From: Bacteroidia bacterium
Lineage (GTDB): Bacteria; Bacteroidota; Bacteroidia; Bacteroidales; BM523
Direction: 5' to 3'
DNA length: 10,099 nt
Assembly: GCA_016209245.1 (NCBI GenBank)
Contig: JACQWN010000649.1
Coordinates: 1-10,099, forward strand
Position 1 is the first letter of the stretch, and every line of letters starts with the position of its first letter. The notes under the pieces were generated by a model that was not told where the DNA came from, searched no databases, and saw only the letters and a list, made by a program, of their open reading frames with translations. The position numbers and the translations under genes are program-made. Shown one piece after another: positions 1 through 6,637 of the stretch.

Positions 1-56
1 CTGCCAACTGCCGACTGCCAACTGCCAACTGCCAACTGCCGACTGCCAACTGCCTA
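1..56. repeat. Heptanucleotide tandem repeat (CTGCCAA/CTGCCGA), cut by the left edge
   Basis: Eight consecutive 7-bp units are visible: five CTGCCAA, two CTGCCGA and a final variant CTGCCTA. The array then degenerates into CTACTAAC. It lies just past the stop codon of the ankyrin gene, which is read on the minus strand, so it sits in that gene's 3' flank. The left edge cuts it, so the true copy number is unknown. Such short CTGCC-based minisatellites are, from general knowledge, common between genes in Bacteroidota drafts and vary by slippage. No open reading frame or spacer structure is associated with it. Confidence 0.93.
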
Positions 57-66
57 CTACTAACCT

Positions 67-1527
67 TCAATATATAACCCACTTTTCTTTTCTGTGTTCA
101 GCGCTATAAGCTTCATCATAAATATAAAAAATTACACCTAAATAAATTCTATGCGGTGAAACCTTATATAGCCGGTAATTGCAATACTCATAAGCTAATT
201 TAACAATTGAATAATTTCCGCCATAATATATTCCACATTGCGGAGTCAGATTAATAATATGTTTTGCTTTCTGTTGCGTAGCTTTAAGATCTCCAAAGCT
301 GAAAATACCTTTCGATGCTAAAAGCAAACCCAGCTTTGCTTGTTTAATCTTTAAAACAGCAAATTGTTTTTCGATTCCAAGATATAAATTCGACCGCCAT
401 TCCTGATATTGAAAATATATATCTTCATTATATTTGTACAAAACTCTTTTTCTTGCAAGGCGAAAGCTGTAACCTAAATATATTCCAAGATTATATTTTA
501 TGTCAAACTTGCCGATATTAATATCGTACATAAAGTCGGTAAAATTCCAGTCGGTCCCGAGCCCAACGGAAAGCTTATTAAAATAAGGCAAGATATCGCG
601 ACTGGCGCCATGAGTAAGCAGATATTTTTTCATGGCTTTGTTCCGGTTTGCAGATGCATAAGTGAAAGGTGTTACATGCATTGAGCCGGAAACAGACATC
701 TTCAGTTCGGCTCCGGCTTTATGCAAAAGCTCAAGTGCTTTAGTATGATTATTTTTAGCGGCAACAGCTACAGCGGTCATGCCGTTATTTGTTTTGGCAT
801 CTATTGAAGCGCCTTTCCATACGAGAAGCTTAATCATGTTTGTATCGCCCGATTCTGCCGCATACATCAAAGGAGTATATCCAAGCTTATCCCTCGCATC
901 AAGATTAACACCTTTAGCGATTAGCAATTGTGCAATATCTGTATATCCTCTGTATGAAGCGGCCATCAAAGAATTTGTACCAAACCTGTCGCCTTTCTCA
1001 GGATTTGCACCATAAAAAAGCAACATATCGGTAATAAGAAGATTATTGCCCGATACCGCATACATTAATGCAGTAACGCTATCATCATCAGGCAGGTCAA
1101 TTTTAGCGCCTTTTTTGAGCAGGTATTCTATAATAGTATCACGGTTGGCTTGTGTCGCACTAATTAATGCTGTAATTCCATTATATGGCTTCATATTTAT
1201 CGAAGCGCCATTCAAAACAAGAATTTTGACAATGTCTAAATATCCATTTTGTGCAGCATACATCAATGGCGTTACCCCTTCATAAGTTTTGGAATTAACA
1301 TCAACGCCCTTATCGAGTAATTCAAATACTTTTTCAGCATCTCCTTCATCGGCTGCAATTATAAGCTCCATTCCGTAATCTATAAATACAGAATCGGGAT
1401 ATTCATAATAATATGACGAATTATTTACCCCTGTCGTATCGAAAATATATTCTGAAGTATCTTCCTGCGCAACAAGAGATAAGCAGTTACAAATTACATA
1501 AGCTAAAAATATCGGTCTGAAAGACAT
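67..1527 (-). CDS. Exported ankyrin-repeat protein with a C-terminal beta-rich (outer-membrane-like) domain
   Basis: The 486-residue protein begins with a likely Sec signal peptide: a hydrophobic stretch at residues 6-19 ends in LVAQ, followed by acidic residues. A lipobox is not convincing. Residues about 50-315 hold some seven to eight ankyrin repeats, recognisable by TPLMYAA-type helix starts and LL..GA.I/V turns (for example GVTPLMYAAQNGYLDIVKIL and LGYTPLMYAAESGDTNMIKL). From about residue 315 the repeats stop. The last 170 residues alternate aromatic and polar positions with Gly turns (LSVGLGTDWNF, YNLGIYLGYSF, SNLYLGIEKQF, RIYLGVIFYIY), which resembles a small outer-membrane beta-barrel. 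The ankyrins would then face the periplasm as a protein-binding scaffold, but partner and function cannot be read from sequence. The gene stands alone and points away from the decayed ATPase region. A weak -7-like box (TACTTTCG, one mismatch) lies at 1555-1562 on the minus strand. Confidence 0.88.
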   Translation of the reverse strand: MSFRPIFLAYVICNCLSLVAQEDTSEYIFDTTGVNNSSYYYEYPDSVFIDYGMELIIAADEGDAEKVFELLDKGVDVNSKTYEGVTPLMYAAQNGYLDIVKILVLNGASINMKPYNGITALISATQANRDTIIEYLLKKGAKIDLPDDDSVTALMYAVSGNNLLITDMLLFYGANPEKGDRFGTNSLMAASYRGYTDIAQLLIAKGVNLDARDKLGYTPLMYAAESGDTNMIKLLVWKGASIDAKTNNGMTAVAVAAKNNHTKALELLHKAGAELKMSVSGSMHVTPFTYASANRNKAMKKYLLTHGASRDILPYFNKLSVGLGTDWNFTDFMYDINIGKFDIKYNLGIYLGYSFRLARKRVLYKYNEDIYFQYQEWRSNLYLGIEKQFAVLKIKQAKLGLLLASKGIFSFGDLKATQQKAKHIINLTPQCGIYYGGNYSIVKLAYEYCNYRLYKVSPHRIYLGVIFYIYDEAYSAEHRKEKWVIY

Positions 1528-1610
1528 TATGGAATGATTATAATATTTTGACCACGAAAGTAAAAATAAATTTTAAACAACCTCTCATTATTCAAAAAAT
1601 AGCAACTTTA

Positions 1611-1635
1611 TCCCGCACTATTGTATAGTGCGAGA
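1611..1635. repeat. Short palindrome TCCCGCACTAT...ATAGTGCGAGA
   Basis: An 8-bp perfect inverted repeat (CGCACTAT / ATAGTGCG, 3-nt TGT loop) sits at 1614-1632 and extends outward as TC...GA across one mismatch. It lies between the divergent ankyrin gene and the ATPase remnant. No T-run follows on either strand, so a classical terminator is unlikely. Its outer sequence TCCCGCA...TGCG(A/G)GA closely resembles a second palindrome inside the large oxidoreductase gene at 8680-8696. This suggests a dispersed REP-like palindrome family, though two copies cannot prove it. Confidence 0.7.
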
Positions 1636-1702
1636 ATTTATGAACAGGCACTAATTACATACTATTGCGAACTTACAACTTTGTAACTTACAAAATTGTT
1701 AA

Positions 1703-1922
1703 AAGCAGACAGATATTCATGAAATTATTGAACTCGCTGAAAAGATAGCCGTATCGAAAAAAATTAAGCTGGTAGTTTGCATTGACGAATTTCAGAATAT
1801 TGCAAATTTCACCGAGTTTAGACGGGCTTGAGAAAAAAGAAATAATTGATAAGTTTGCCTCTAAGATTGAATTTATTGACCCCGGATTCAAATTGTGGTT
1901 TAAAATAAAAATTTTTAAATAA
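1703..1922 (+). pseudogene. Remnant of an archaeal-type ATPase (PF01637-like), both ends of an internal deletion
   Basis: Two adjacent frames together recall the common Bacteroidota AAA ATPases of about 370 residues. Frame 1703-1831 reads EIIELAEKIAVSKKIKLVV followed by CIDEFQNIANF, a textbook Walker B region of this family, then hits a stop at 1829. Frame 1827-1922 (+1 relative to the first) reads EKKEIIDKFASKIEFIDPGF followed by KLWFK, which matches the family's usual C-terminus. The P-loop N-terminus and roughly the 200 residues between Walker B and the C-terminus are absent. The join lies at about 1811-1827. An in-frame stop at 1700 precedes the first piece. No functional ATPase can be made. 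Family assignment is from memory of conserved motifs. Confidence 0.72.
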
Positions 1923-1929
1923 TTAGTTA

Positions 1930-1937
1930 TAAATTTG
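1930..1937 (+). promoter_or_regulatory. Bacteroidota-type -7 promoter box (TAAATTTG)
   Basis: TAAATTTG matches the Bacteroidota -7 consensus TAnnTTTG exactly and lies 37 bp before the start of the DUF4143 ATPase pseudogene, leaving a predicted leader of about 30 nt. No good -33 TTTG is seen at the expected 19-21 bp upstream. If active, it would still transcribe a broken gene. Confidence 0.5.
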
Positions 1938-1974
1938 CATTTTTGGAAACAGTAATTCCATTTTCGGTCTTAAT

Positions 1975-2644
1975 ATGGAAACTTTAATACCAAGAGCTTT
2001 TTCTATACCAAATTATAGTTTTTTTCTTTTTGGTCCTCGTGAAACAGGAAAATCTACATGGTTAAAACAAAATTACCCTGATGCAATATGGATAGATTTG
2101 CTTGAACATGATATTTACCGTTCTTATAGTGCTTACCCTGAACGGTTAAAAGAAATTATATTTGCTTCACCTGATAAAAGCGCTATAGTAATTGATGAAA
2201 TTCAGAAAATTCCTGAATTGCTTAGTGTTATTCATTCGCTGATAGAGAAAAAAATTAAGCTGCAGTTTATATTAACCGGTTCAAGTTCCCGAAAACTTAA
2301 AAAAACTGGAACAGATTTGCTTGCTGGAAGGGTTAGTTGCACAACATCTTATAGCATGGAATTCATATAGGGGAGAAAAGAATAAAATTTACTACTGGCG
2401 GACTGCCGGTGGTTCAGAAGTCGATTTTGTTGTTTATGGAGAGGAAGTATTCTGGGCTATTGAAGTAAAAAACAGATTACGCATTTATCCTGAAGATTTA
2501 CGAGGTTTAAATAGCTTCAAATCAGATTATCCTGAAGCTAAAACATTTTTACTTTACCGTGGTAAAGAACGTATAATGAAAAAAGATATCTTATGTATGC
2601 CCTGTGATGAGTTTTTATTGAAGCTTAATCCATATGAAGTGTAA
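1975..2644 (+). pseudogene. AAA_14 / DUF4143 ATPase with a central deletion and frameshift
   Basis: The first frame (1975-2370) is the N-terminal AAA_14 domain. It has Walker A G20-PRETGKS27, Walker B AIVIDEIQ with D74/E75, and the LTGSSSRKLKK sensor stretch leading to LLAGR. Intact relatives then continue for roughly 170-190 residues into DUF4143. Here the frame runs into VSCTTSYSMEFI and stops. The second frame (2321-2644, +1) resumes with LLEGLVAQHLIAWNSY and the nuclease-like YYWRTAGGSEVDFVVYGE ... AIEVK end of DUF4143, finishing normally at 2642-2644. The bases TGCTGGAAGG near 2322-2331 can encode part of both LLAGR and LLEGL, so the deletion probably arose between short repeats. Family members are stand-alone ATPases of unclear function, sometimes viewed as mobile or defence-linked accessory genes. 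The N-terminal half could still be translated as a 131-residue stub. Confidence 0.85.
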
Positions 2645-2661
2645 GCTTCTACACTCATTGT

Positions 2662-2700
2662 TATAATATTTTTTAGTTTAATTCGAAAAAAAATATTATA
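2662..2700. repeat. AT-only inverted repeat, possible weak terminator
   Basis: A perfect 13-bp inverted repeat (TATAATATTTTTT at 2662-2674, AAAAAATATTATA at 2688-2700) surrounds a 13-nt loop. It begins 18 bp after the DUF4143 pseudogene stop and lies before the histidine kinase. The arms contain no G or C, so the RNA hairpin would be weak. It may be a bidirectional terminator-like signal or simply AT-rich symmetry. Confidence 0.45.
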
Positions 2701-2796
2701 TTTAAAGTTCATTTTCCAAAAACATATATAGATGCTTATCCTAATACTGAATATAAATTAATTAACAAGGATAATTTTTTTGAAATTTTAATTTAA
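2677..2796 (+). pseudogene. Possible C-terminal scrap of another gene
   Basis: A 39-codon frame without an ATG, running from just after a stop (2674-2676) to TAA at 2794-2796, ends in FPKTYIDAYPNTEYKLINKD followed by NFFEILI. The composition is unlike random AT-rich intergenic translation and recalls the tails of DUF4143-type ATPases (a 'YP...Y.LI...N..EFL' ending). It ends 2 nt before the histidine kinase start. This would be a third decayed ATPase piece in the same stretch, but the match is from memory and weak. It could also be the kinase's leader. Confidence 0.3.
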
Positions 2797-2798
2797 TT

Positions 2799-4523
2799 AT
2801 GAAATTAAAAAATTCACAGAACACAGCTAATCAAAATCTCAGCTTCGGCTTAGTCGAGAAGATAAGAAAATTATATGACAATATTATTCAATATACAAGT
2901 AATGAAATTAACAAAATAGATCTGTTAAAAGAAATATTCCGGCTATTATCCAATTTTTTTAAATGTGATGGTATTGAAATATGGATAAAAGAAGATGGCC
3001 CGATTAGACGGTACGATGTGTCATGGTTTGATAAAAAAAATTTTCATCATAACGTTTTTCATTTTTCAGCCCGAAAGTCATTAAAGCAATATACCGATTA
3101 CCATAATGATTATGGTATAATGAAGTTAAGCCGTGATATTCTTAACGGAAATCTTATTCCAACTGCCGATTATTTTACAATAAATAGAAGCTTCTGGACA
3201 AGCGACTTAAAAAATCCGATGATTATTTCAGGAAATAAGCATAAATGGAAGCAAATATATAAATTTAATAATGATAATAAAATAAAGACATTGGTAATAA
3301 TACCTTTTATTCTTGGTAAAGAGATTTTTGGACTTTTACAGGTAAGAAGCGATAAAACATATTTTTTTTCCGGAAATGATATTGAGCTTATTGAAGAGTT
3401 AACTAAATATATTGGGGTAATTTTGTTATATAAATACCGGCAGAGTGCAATGCATGAACGGGTTAAGGAATTAACTTGCTTGTATGGTATGGCGCAATTG
3501 ACTGACCGTGATAATATAACTATTGAAGAAATAATATATAATACTATAGAATTATTGCATCCGGCATGGCAATATCCTGAAATTACCAGCGCAAGGATTT
3601 TTTATGACGGCCAGGAATATTATAGACGCGATTCACATGATATAATAAATAAGATGAGTGCGAATATAATTATCAGGGGAAAGCCGAGAGGGTATATTGA
3701 AATAGGTTATATAGAAGAAAAACCCGAGTTTGACGAAGGGCCATTTTTAAAAGAAGAAAGAAATCTGCTTGAAACAGTTGCAAAGGAATTATCGTTAATA
3801 ATTGAACGGAAAGAAAGTATTGAAGAGAAAGAGAAGCTCCAGGAGCAGTTGAGGCATGCTGACAGAATGGCGACTGTGGGCGAGCTTTCGGCAGGTGTGG
3901 CGCATGAATTGAACGAACCCATAGGCAGTATTCTGGGATTTGCACAATTAGCTATTAAAACCCATGGATTACCATTGCAGGTAAAAGAAGATCTTGAGAA
4001 AATAATAAAATCGTCTCTGCATTCCCGTGAAGTCATTAAAAAATTGATGTTCTTTTCACGCCAATTACCACCAAGAAAAACAGAGGTCAATCTGAATAAA
4101 TTAATTGAGGAAGGTTTATATTTTCTTGAATCACGATGCAATAAGGAAGGAATCGAAGTTAACCGGTCATATTGCCCGGATTTACCGGCTATTATTGCCG
4201 ATCCGGTACAATTAAACCAGGTCCTTGTAAACCTTGTTGTCAATGCTATTCAGGCAATGCCCGAAGGCGGCAAATTAACTATTAAAACATCTTCAGCAGA
4301 AGATTATGTTTCCCTGATTGTTCAGGATACAGGAATTGGTATGGGCAAAGAAATTATGAACAAAGTTTTTGAACCGTTTTTTACAACCAAAGAAATAGGA
4401 AAAGGAACCGGATTGGGCTTATCGGTTGTCCATGGAATTGTTACTTCTCATAACGGTACCATTCATTTAGAAAGCAATCCCGGAAAAGGAACAATTTTTG
4501 AAGTAAGCTTTCCGGTTTTATAA
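2799..4523 (+). CDS. Soluble GAF-domain sensor histidine kinase
   Basis: This 574-residue protein has no signal peptide or membrane segment, so it should sense a cytoplasmic cue. Residues about 20-210 form a GAF-like domain (DLLKEIFRLLSNFFKCDGIEIW ... VIIPFILGKEIFGLLQVRS). Residues about 225-345 form a second input module seen in many kinases (VKELTCLYGMAQL ... HPAWQYPEITSARIFYDGQEY ... FDEGPFLKEERNLLETVAKEL). A short coiled coil leads into the HisKA dimerisation helix with phospho-acceptor H369 in AGVAHELNEP. The HATPase_c domain shows the N box (N478/N482), G1 (D510-TGIG), F box (FEPFFTTK) and G2 (TGLGLS, 537-542), so all catalytic boxes look intact. The stop lies 9 bp before the response regulator, so the two form an operon and cognate pair. 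The ligand cannot be read from sequence. The start is the first ATG of the frame and lacks a clear ribosome-binding site, as is usual in Bacteroidota. Confidence 0.95.
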   Translation: MKLKNSQNTANQNLSFGLVEKIRKLYDNIIQYTSNEINKIDLLKEIFRLLSNFFKCDGIEIWIKEDGPIRRYDVSWFDKKNFHHNVFHFSARKSLKQYTDYHNDYGIMKLSRDILNGNLIPTADYFTINRSFWTSDLKNPMIISGNKHKWKQIYKFNNDNKIKTLVIIPFILGKEIFGLLQVRSDKTYFFSGNDIELIEELTKYIGVILLYKYRQSAMHERVKELTCLYGMAQLTDRDNITIEEIIYNTIELLHPAWQYPEITSARIFYDGQEYYRRDSHDIINKMSANIIIRGKPRGYIEIGYIEEKPEFDEGPFLKEERNLLETVAKELSLIIERKESIEEKEKLQEQLRHADRMATVGELSAGVAHELNEPIGSILGFAQLAIKTHGLPLQVKEDLEKIIKSSLHSREVIKKLMFFSRQLPPRKTEVNLNKLIEEGLYFLESRCNKEGIEVNRSYCPDLPAIIADPVQLNQVLVNLVVNAIQAMPEGGKLTIKTSSAEDYVSLIVQDTGIGMGKEIMNKVFEPFFTTKEIGKGTGLGLSVVHGIVTSHNGTIHLESNPGKGTIFEVSFPVL

Positions 4524-4532
4524 TAAAAACTT

Positions 4533-5867
4533 ATGACCAAAGTGGAAAAAAAAGAACATATCCTCGTAGTTGATGATACCCCCGAATCAATCGAGCTGAT
4601 AAGAAGGAACCTTGAGACAAAGGGATATCAGATATATTCTGCATCATCAGTCTTTGATGCAATTTCAGTATTGGAAAATACGCATATAGATGTTGTCATT
4701 ACAGATATAAAAATGCCAAAAATCAGCGGATTAAATTTGGTTCGACATGTCCGCGAGAATTATAAAGATACCGAAGTGTTGGTCATTACCGGATATCCTT
4801 CAATAGAGAATGCAGTTGAATCATTTAAGTTTGGCGCTGAAGAATATCTAATTAAATCTTTTACAGATCAGGAACTTTTTGAGGCAGTACAAAAAGTTAT
4901 TGATAAGCTTAATTTACGCAGAATTACACAGGCGAAAATTTATCGTGCGCCTAAAGCGCCATTTGGAATAATTGGTGAATCGGAAGTAATGAATAAAGTA
5001 TTTAATACTATTATAAAAACATCTGCAACTTTTACAACTGTCATAATAAACGGAGAAAGTGGTACTGGAAAAGAACTTGTTGCCAGGGCAATTCATTACA
5101 GCAGTCCGCAAGCTTCCGCTCCTTTTGTTCCTGTTAATTGTGGTGGAATACCCGAACACCTTCTTGAAAGCGAACTCTTTGGGTATATGAAAGGCGCTTT
5201 TACCGACGCATTGGAAACAAGGCAAGGTTTTTTTCAAGCTGCTGAAGGCGGAACCATATTCCTTGATGAAATCAGTAATACAAGTCTTGCTATTCAGGCA
5301 AAATTGTTACGTGTGCTGCAGGACAAAGAAGTTTATATGATTGGCTCAAGGAAATCACTGAAAATTAATGTTAGAATTATAGTAGCTACAAATAAAGATT
5401 TAGTTACTCTGGTTAATAAAGGCGGTTTTCGTGAAGATTTGTACTATCGCTTGAATATCATTTCAATTGACATTCCACCACTTAGAGAAAGAGACAAAGA
5501 TATTTTTCTGTTGATAAATCATTTTTTATCATATTATTCAAAAGAATTTGATAAACCTATACTAAAATTTACAGATAATGCATTAAAAATACTGAGTAAT
5601 TATCATTGGCCGGGAAATGTAAGAGAGCTTGAAAATTTAATTCACAAGCTGGTTGTTATGAATGACGGCAGTATAATTGATGCGCCTGATTTACCATCTA
5701 TCATGCGTTATTCGATAGAACCAGAAAAATGTTATAACCGCACTCTCAAAGAAGTCGAAACAGAATATATTAAAAATGTTCTTTCAAATTGCGGCGGAAA
5801 TAAGTCAAAAGCTGCTAAAATACTCGGTATTGACAGGAAGACTCTTAGAGAAAAATTGCATTATTAA
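4533..5867 (+). CDS. NtrC-family sigma-54-dependent response regulator
   Basis: The 444-residue protein has the three standard domains. The receiver (about 8-125) carries the acidic pair D14/D15, phospho-acceptor D58 in VVITDIKMP, T86 and K108; the usual KP after the lysine is KS here. The central AAA+ domain (about 140-375) has Walker A GESGTGKE (174-181), Walker B FLDE (D245/E246), an arginine-finger region (FREDLYYRLNIISIDIPPLR) and the sigma-54-contacting loop as GAFTDA (221-226) rather than canonical GAFTGA. A Fis-type HTH ends the protein (GGNKSKAAKILGIDRKTLRE). Phosphorylated by the upstream kinase, it should bind enhancer sites and drive open-complex formation by RpoN polymerase. A near-consensus -24/-12 promoter before the large oxidoreductase (6623-6637) is the obvious candidate target. 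Its 3' end overlaps the convergent DUF2442 gene by 4 bp. Confidence 0.96.
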   Translation: MTKVEKKEHILVVDDTPESIELIRRNLETKGYQIYSASSVFDAISVLENTHIDVVITDIKMPKISGLNLVRHVRENYKDTEVLVITGYPSIENAVESFKFGAEEYLIKSFTDQELFEAVQKVIDKLNLRRITQAKIYRAPKAPFGIIGESEVMNKVFNTIIKTSATFTTVIINGESGTGKELVARAIHYSSPQASAPFVPVNCGGIPEHLLESELFGYMKGAFTDALETRQGFFQAAEGGTIFLDEISNTSLAIQAKLLRVLQDKEVYMIGSRKSLKINVRIIVATNKDLVTLVNKGGFREDLYYRLNIISIDIPPLRERDKDIFLLINHFLSYYSKEFDKPILKFTDNALKILSNYHWPGNVRELENLIHKLVVMNDGSIIDAPDLPSIMRYSIEPEKCYNRTLKEVETEYIKNVLSNCGGNKSKAAKILGIDRKTLREKLHY

Positions 5868-6133
5868 AATTTTACATCAATAGGGGTGCTCATTTGATAA
5901 AGTATATCGGGGCAGAAGTCAATATTATTATTCCAGCATATAGTTCCGTAAGAATCAAGTTTTACTGTTTTAAAATAATTAAAATCAAGCAAAACATTAA
6001 ATAATTCAGGATTGATTTTTACAAAATATTTGATTTTTTTTTCTAAATCTATTTGTCTGATTTCATTATTATTAAATTGACAAATAATTTTATATGGTTT
6101 GACTTCTATTATTTTTGTAATTAAATATAGCAT
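5864..6133 (-). CDS. DUF2442 family small protein
   Basis: The 89-residue protein matches the DUF2442 pattern: an opening strand with a VKPYK.. element, a FNNNEIR.IDLE segment, then LLDFNYFKTVKLDSYGTICW, NNNIDFCPDILYQMS and a short tail. Length is typical (about 80-90 residues). Family members usually follow a DUF4160 gene, as here, in a two-gene unit often discussed as a possible toxin-antitoxin-like or accessory pair; the biochemical role is not established. It starts 6 bp after the stop of the truncated DUF4160 frame and so probably depends on the same transcript and coupled translation. Its end overlaps the response-regulator end by 4 bp on the opposite strand. Confidence 0.8.
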   Translation of the reverse strand: MLYLITKIIEVKPYKIICQFNNNEIRQIDLEKKIKYFVKINPELFNVLLDFNYFKTVKLDSYGTICWNNNIDFCPDILYQMSTPIDVKF

Positions 6134-6139
6134 AGCAGC

Positions 6140-6235
6140 TTATTTTAATGGTTCTATTTTATACCATGTATCAGGATAATGGTCATCAAAAAACATTTTT
6201 ATTACAATTCCATAAAATCTGCTTATTTCTGGCAT
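6140..6235 (-). pseudogene. DUF4160 gene reduced to a 31-codon mini-ORF by internal deletion
   Basis: On the minus strand an ATG at 6235 opens MPEISRFYGIVIKMFFDDH, which is almost exactly the conserved DUF4160 start. After YPDTWY the frame ends in KIEPLK and a stop. A KI(A/E)PL ending is also typical of the C-terminus of many DUF4160 proteins, which are normally about 80-100 residues. The invariant-looking middle (the NPPHFH motif and the W..LH..EL segment) is missing. The simplest reading is an in-frame internal deletion that kept both ends. The frame is still open, so a 31-residue peptide may be made and may keep translation coupled to DUF2442, 6 bp downstream. Confidence 0.72.
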
Positions 6236-6254
6236 AATCAAAAATAAATAATGA

Positions 6255-6262
6255 CAAACTTA
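6255..6262 (-). promoter_or_regulatory. -7 promoter box (TAAGTTTG) for the DUF4160/DUF2442 unit
   Basis: Read on the minus strand, TAAGTTTG fits the Bacteroidota TAnnTTTG consensus exactly and lies 19 bp before the DUF4160 ATG at 6235. Transcription would start about 10-15 nt before the start codon. A -33 TTTG is not evident. Confidence 0.55.
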
Positions 6263-6336
6263 CATAAAAATTTTTAATTTATACTGTAAAAGGGATAAAT
6301 TTCTGCATTATTTTAATGTTTATATATGGAACAAAC

Positions 6337-6400
6337 GGAATGTACAGATGCCCAATACTTCGACTTCGCTCAGCAACCTATTGGGCATCTCTATCATTCC
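6337..6400. repeat. 64-bp nested palindrome (REP/MITE-like element)
   Basis: Inner arms AGATGCCCAAT (6346-6356) and ATTGGGCATCT (6380-6390) are an 11-bp perfect inverted repeat around a 23-nt loop. Outer arms GGAATG (6337-6342) and CATTCC (6395-6400) extend it, separated from the inner arms by 3 and 4 unpaired bases. The loop carries CTTCGACTTCGCTCAGCAAC, a phrase familiar from dispersed intergenic repeats in bacterial genomes. It lacks the U-tract of a terminator and codes for nothing, so a small non-autonomous repeat is the likely class. It lies about 220 bp upstream of the -24/-12 promoter. Confidence 0.75.
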
Positions 6401-6519
6401 AATTAAACAGGAACAAAATAACGATAGATTGGTTTGACAAATATGGTGAAAAATTCCCCGCATGGTGAAAACTGCACCGGTTTAATCATATATCATTCCT
6501 GAAATTGGCGAAATCTACT

Positions 6520-6620
6520 CCATGTTTTACAACAATCCGGATTTTCTATTTATTTAATATTCAGCAAATTTCTTCATATACTCAAATCTTCATGATATAA
6601 AACCCATGTTCTGCACAATC
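6520..6620 (+). repeat. Pair of imperfect direct repeats upstream of the -24/-12 promoter
   Basis: CCATGTTTTACAACAATC (6520-6537) recurs as CCATGTTCTGCACAATC (6604-6620), 84 bp apart, which is about eight helical turns. The second copy abuts the -24 element. Such placement could reflect binding of a regulator, but chance similarity in AT-rich DNA cannot be excluded. Confidence 0.35.
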
Positions 6621-6622
6621 AA

Positions 6623-6637
6623 TGGCATACACATTGC
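6623..6637 (+). promoter_or_regulatory. Near-consensus sigma-54 (-24/-12) promoter
   Basis: TGGCAT-ACACA-TTGC fits the RpoN consensus TGGCAC-N5-TTGC with a single mismatch. The invariant GG (6624-6625) and GC (6636-6637) are separated by exactly 10 bp. Transcription should start about 12 bp after the GC, near 6648, giving a leader of about 30 nt before the ATG at 6679. A sigma-54 activator gene (4533-5867) lies less than 1 kb upstream, which supports functional use. Confidence 0.75.

Noticed and set aside
1..56. CRISPR array
   Set aside because: Units are 7 bp and contiguous with no unique spacers.
779..1285. Plus-strand open frames antisense to the ankyrin gene
   Set aside because: They mirror the ankyrin repeats in the opposite strand, have no promoter or family-like motifs, and arise from the repeated codon pattern.
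1756..2262. A 16-bp sequence GAAAAAAATTAAGCTG shared by the two ATPase pseudogenes (1756-1771 and 2247-2262)
   Set aside because: Both copies encode KKIKL before a beta strand in AT-rich codons, so similar protein sequence and base composition explain it without recombination.
2662..2700. Strong rho-independent terminator
   Set aside because: The stem is entirely A/T, so the RNA hairpin would be too weak to call with confidence; kept only as an inverted repeat.
3673..4243. Minus-strand open frames within the histidine kinase
   Set aside because: They overlap the strongly conserved HisKA and ATPase coding region and show no recognisable domain.
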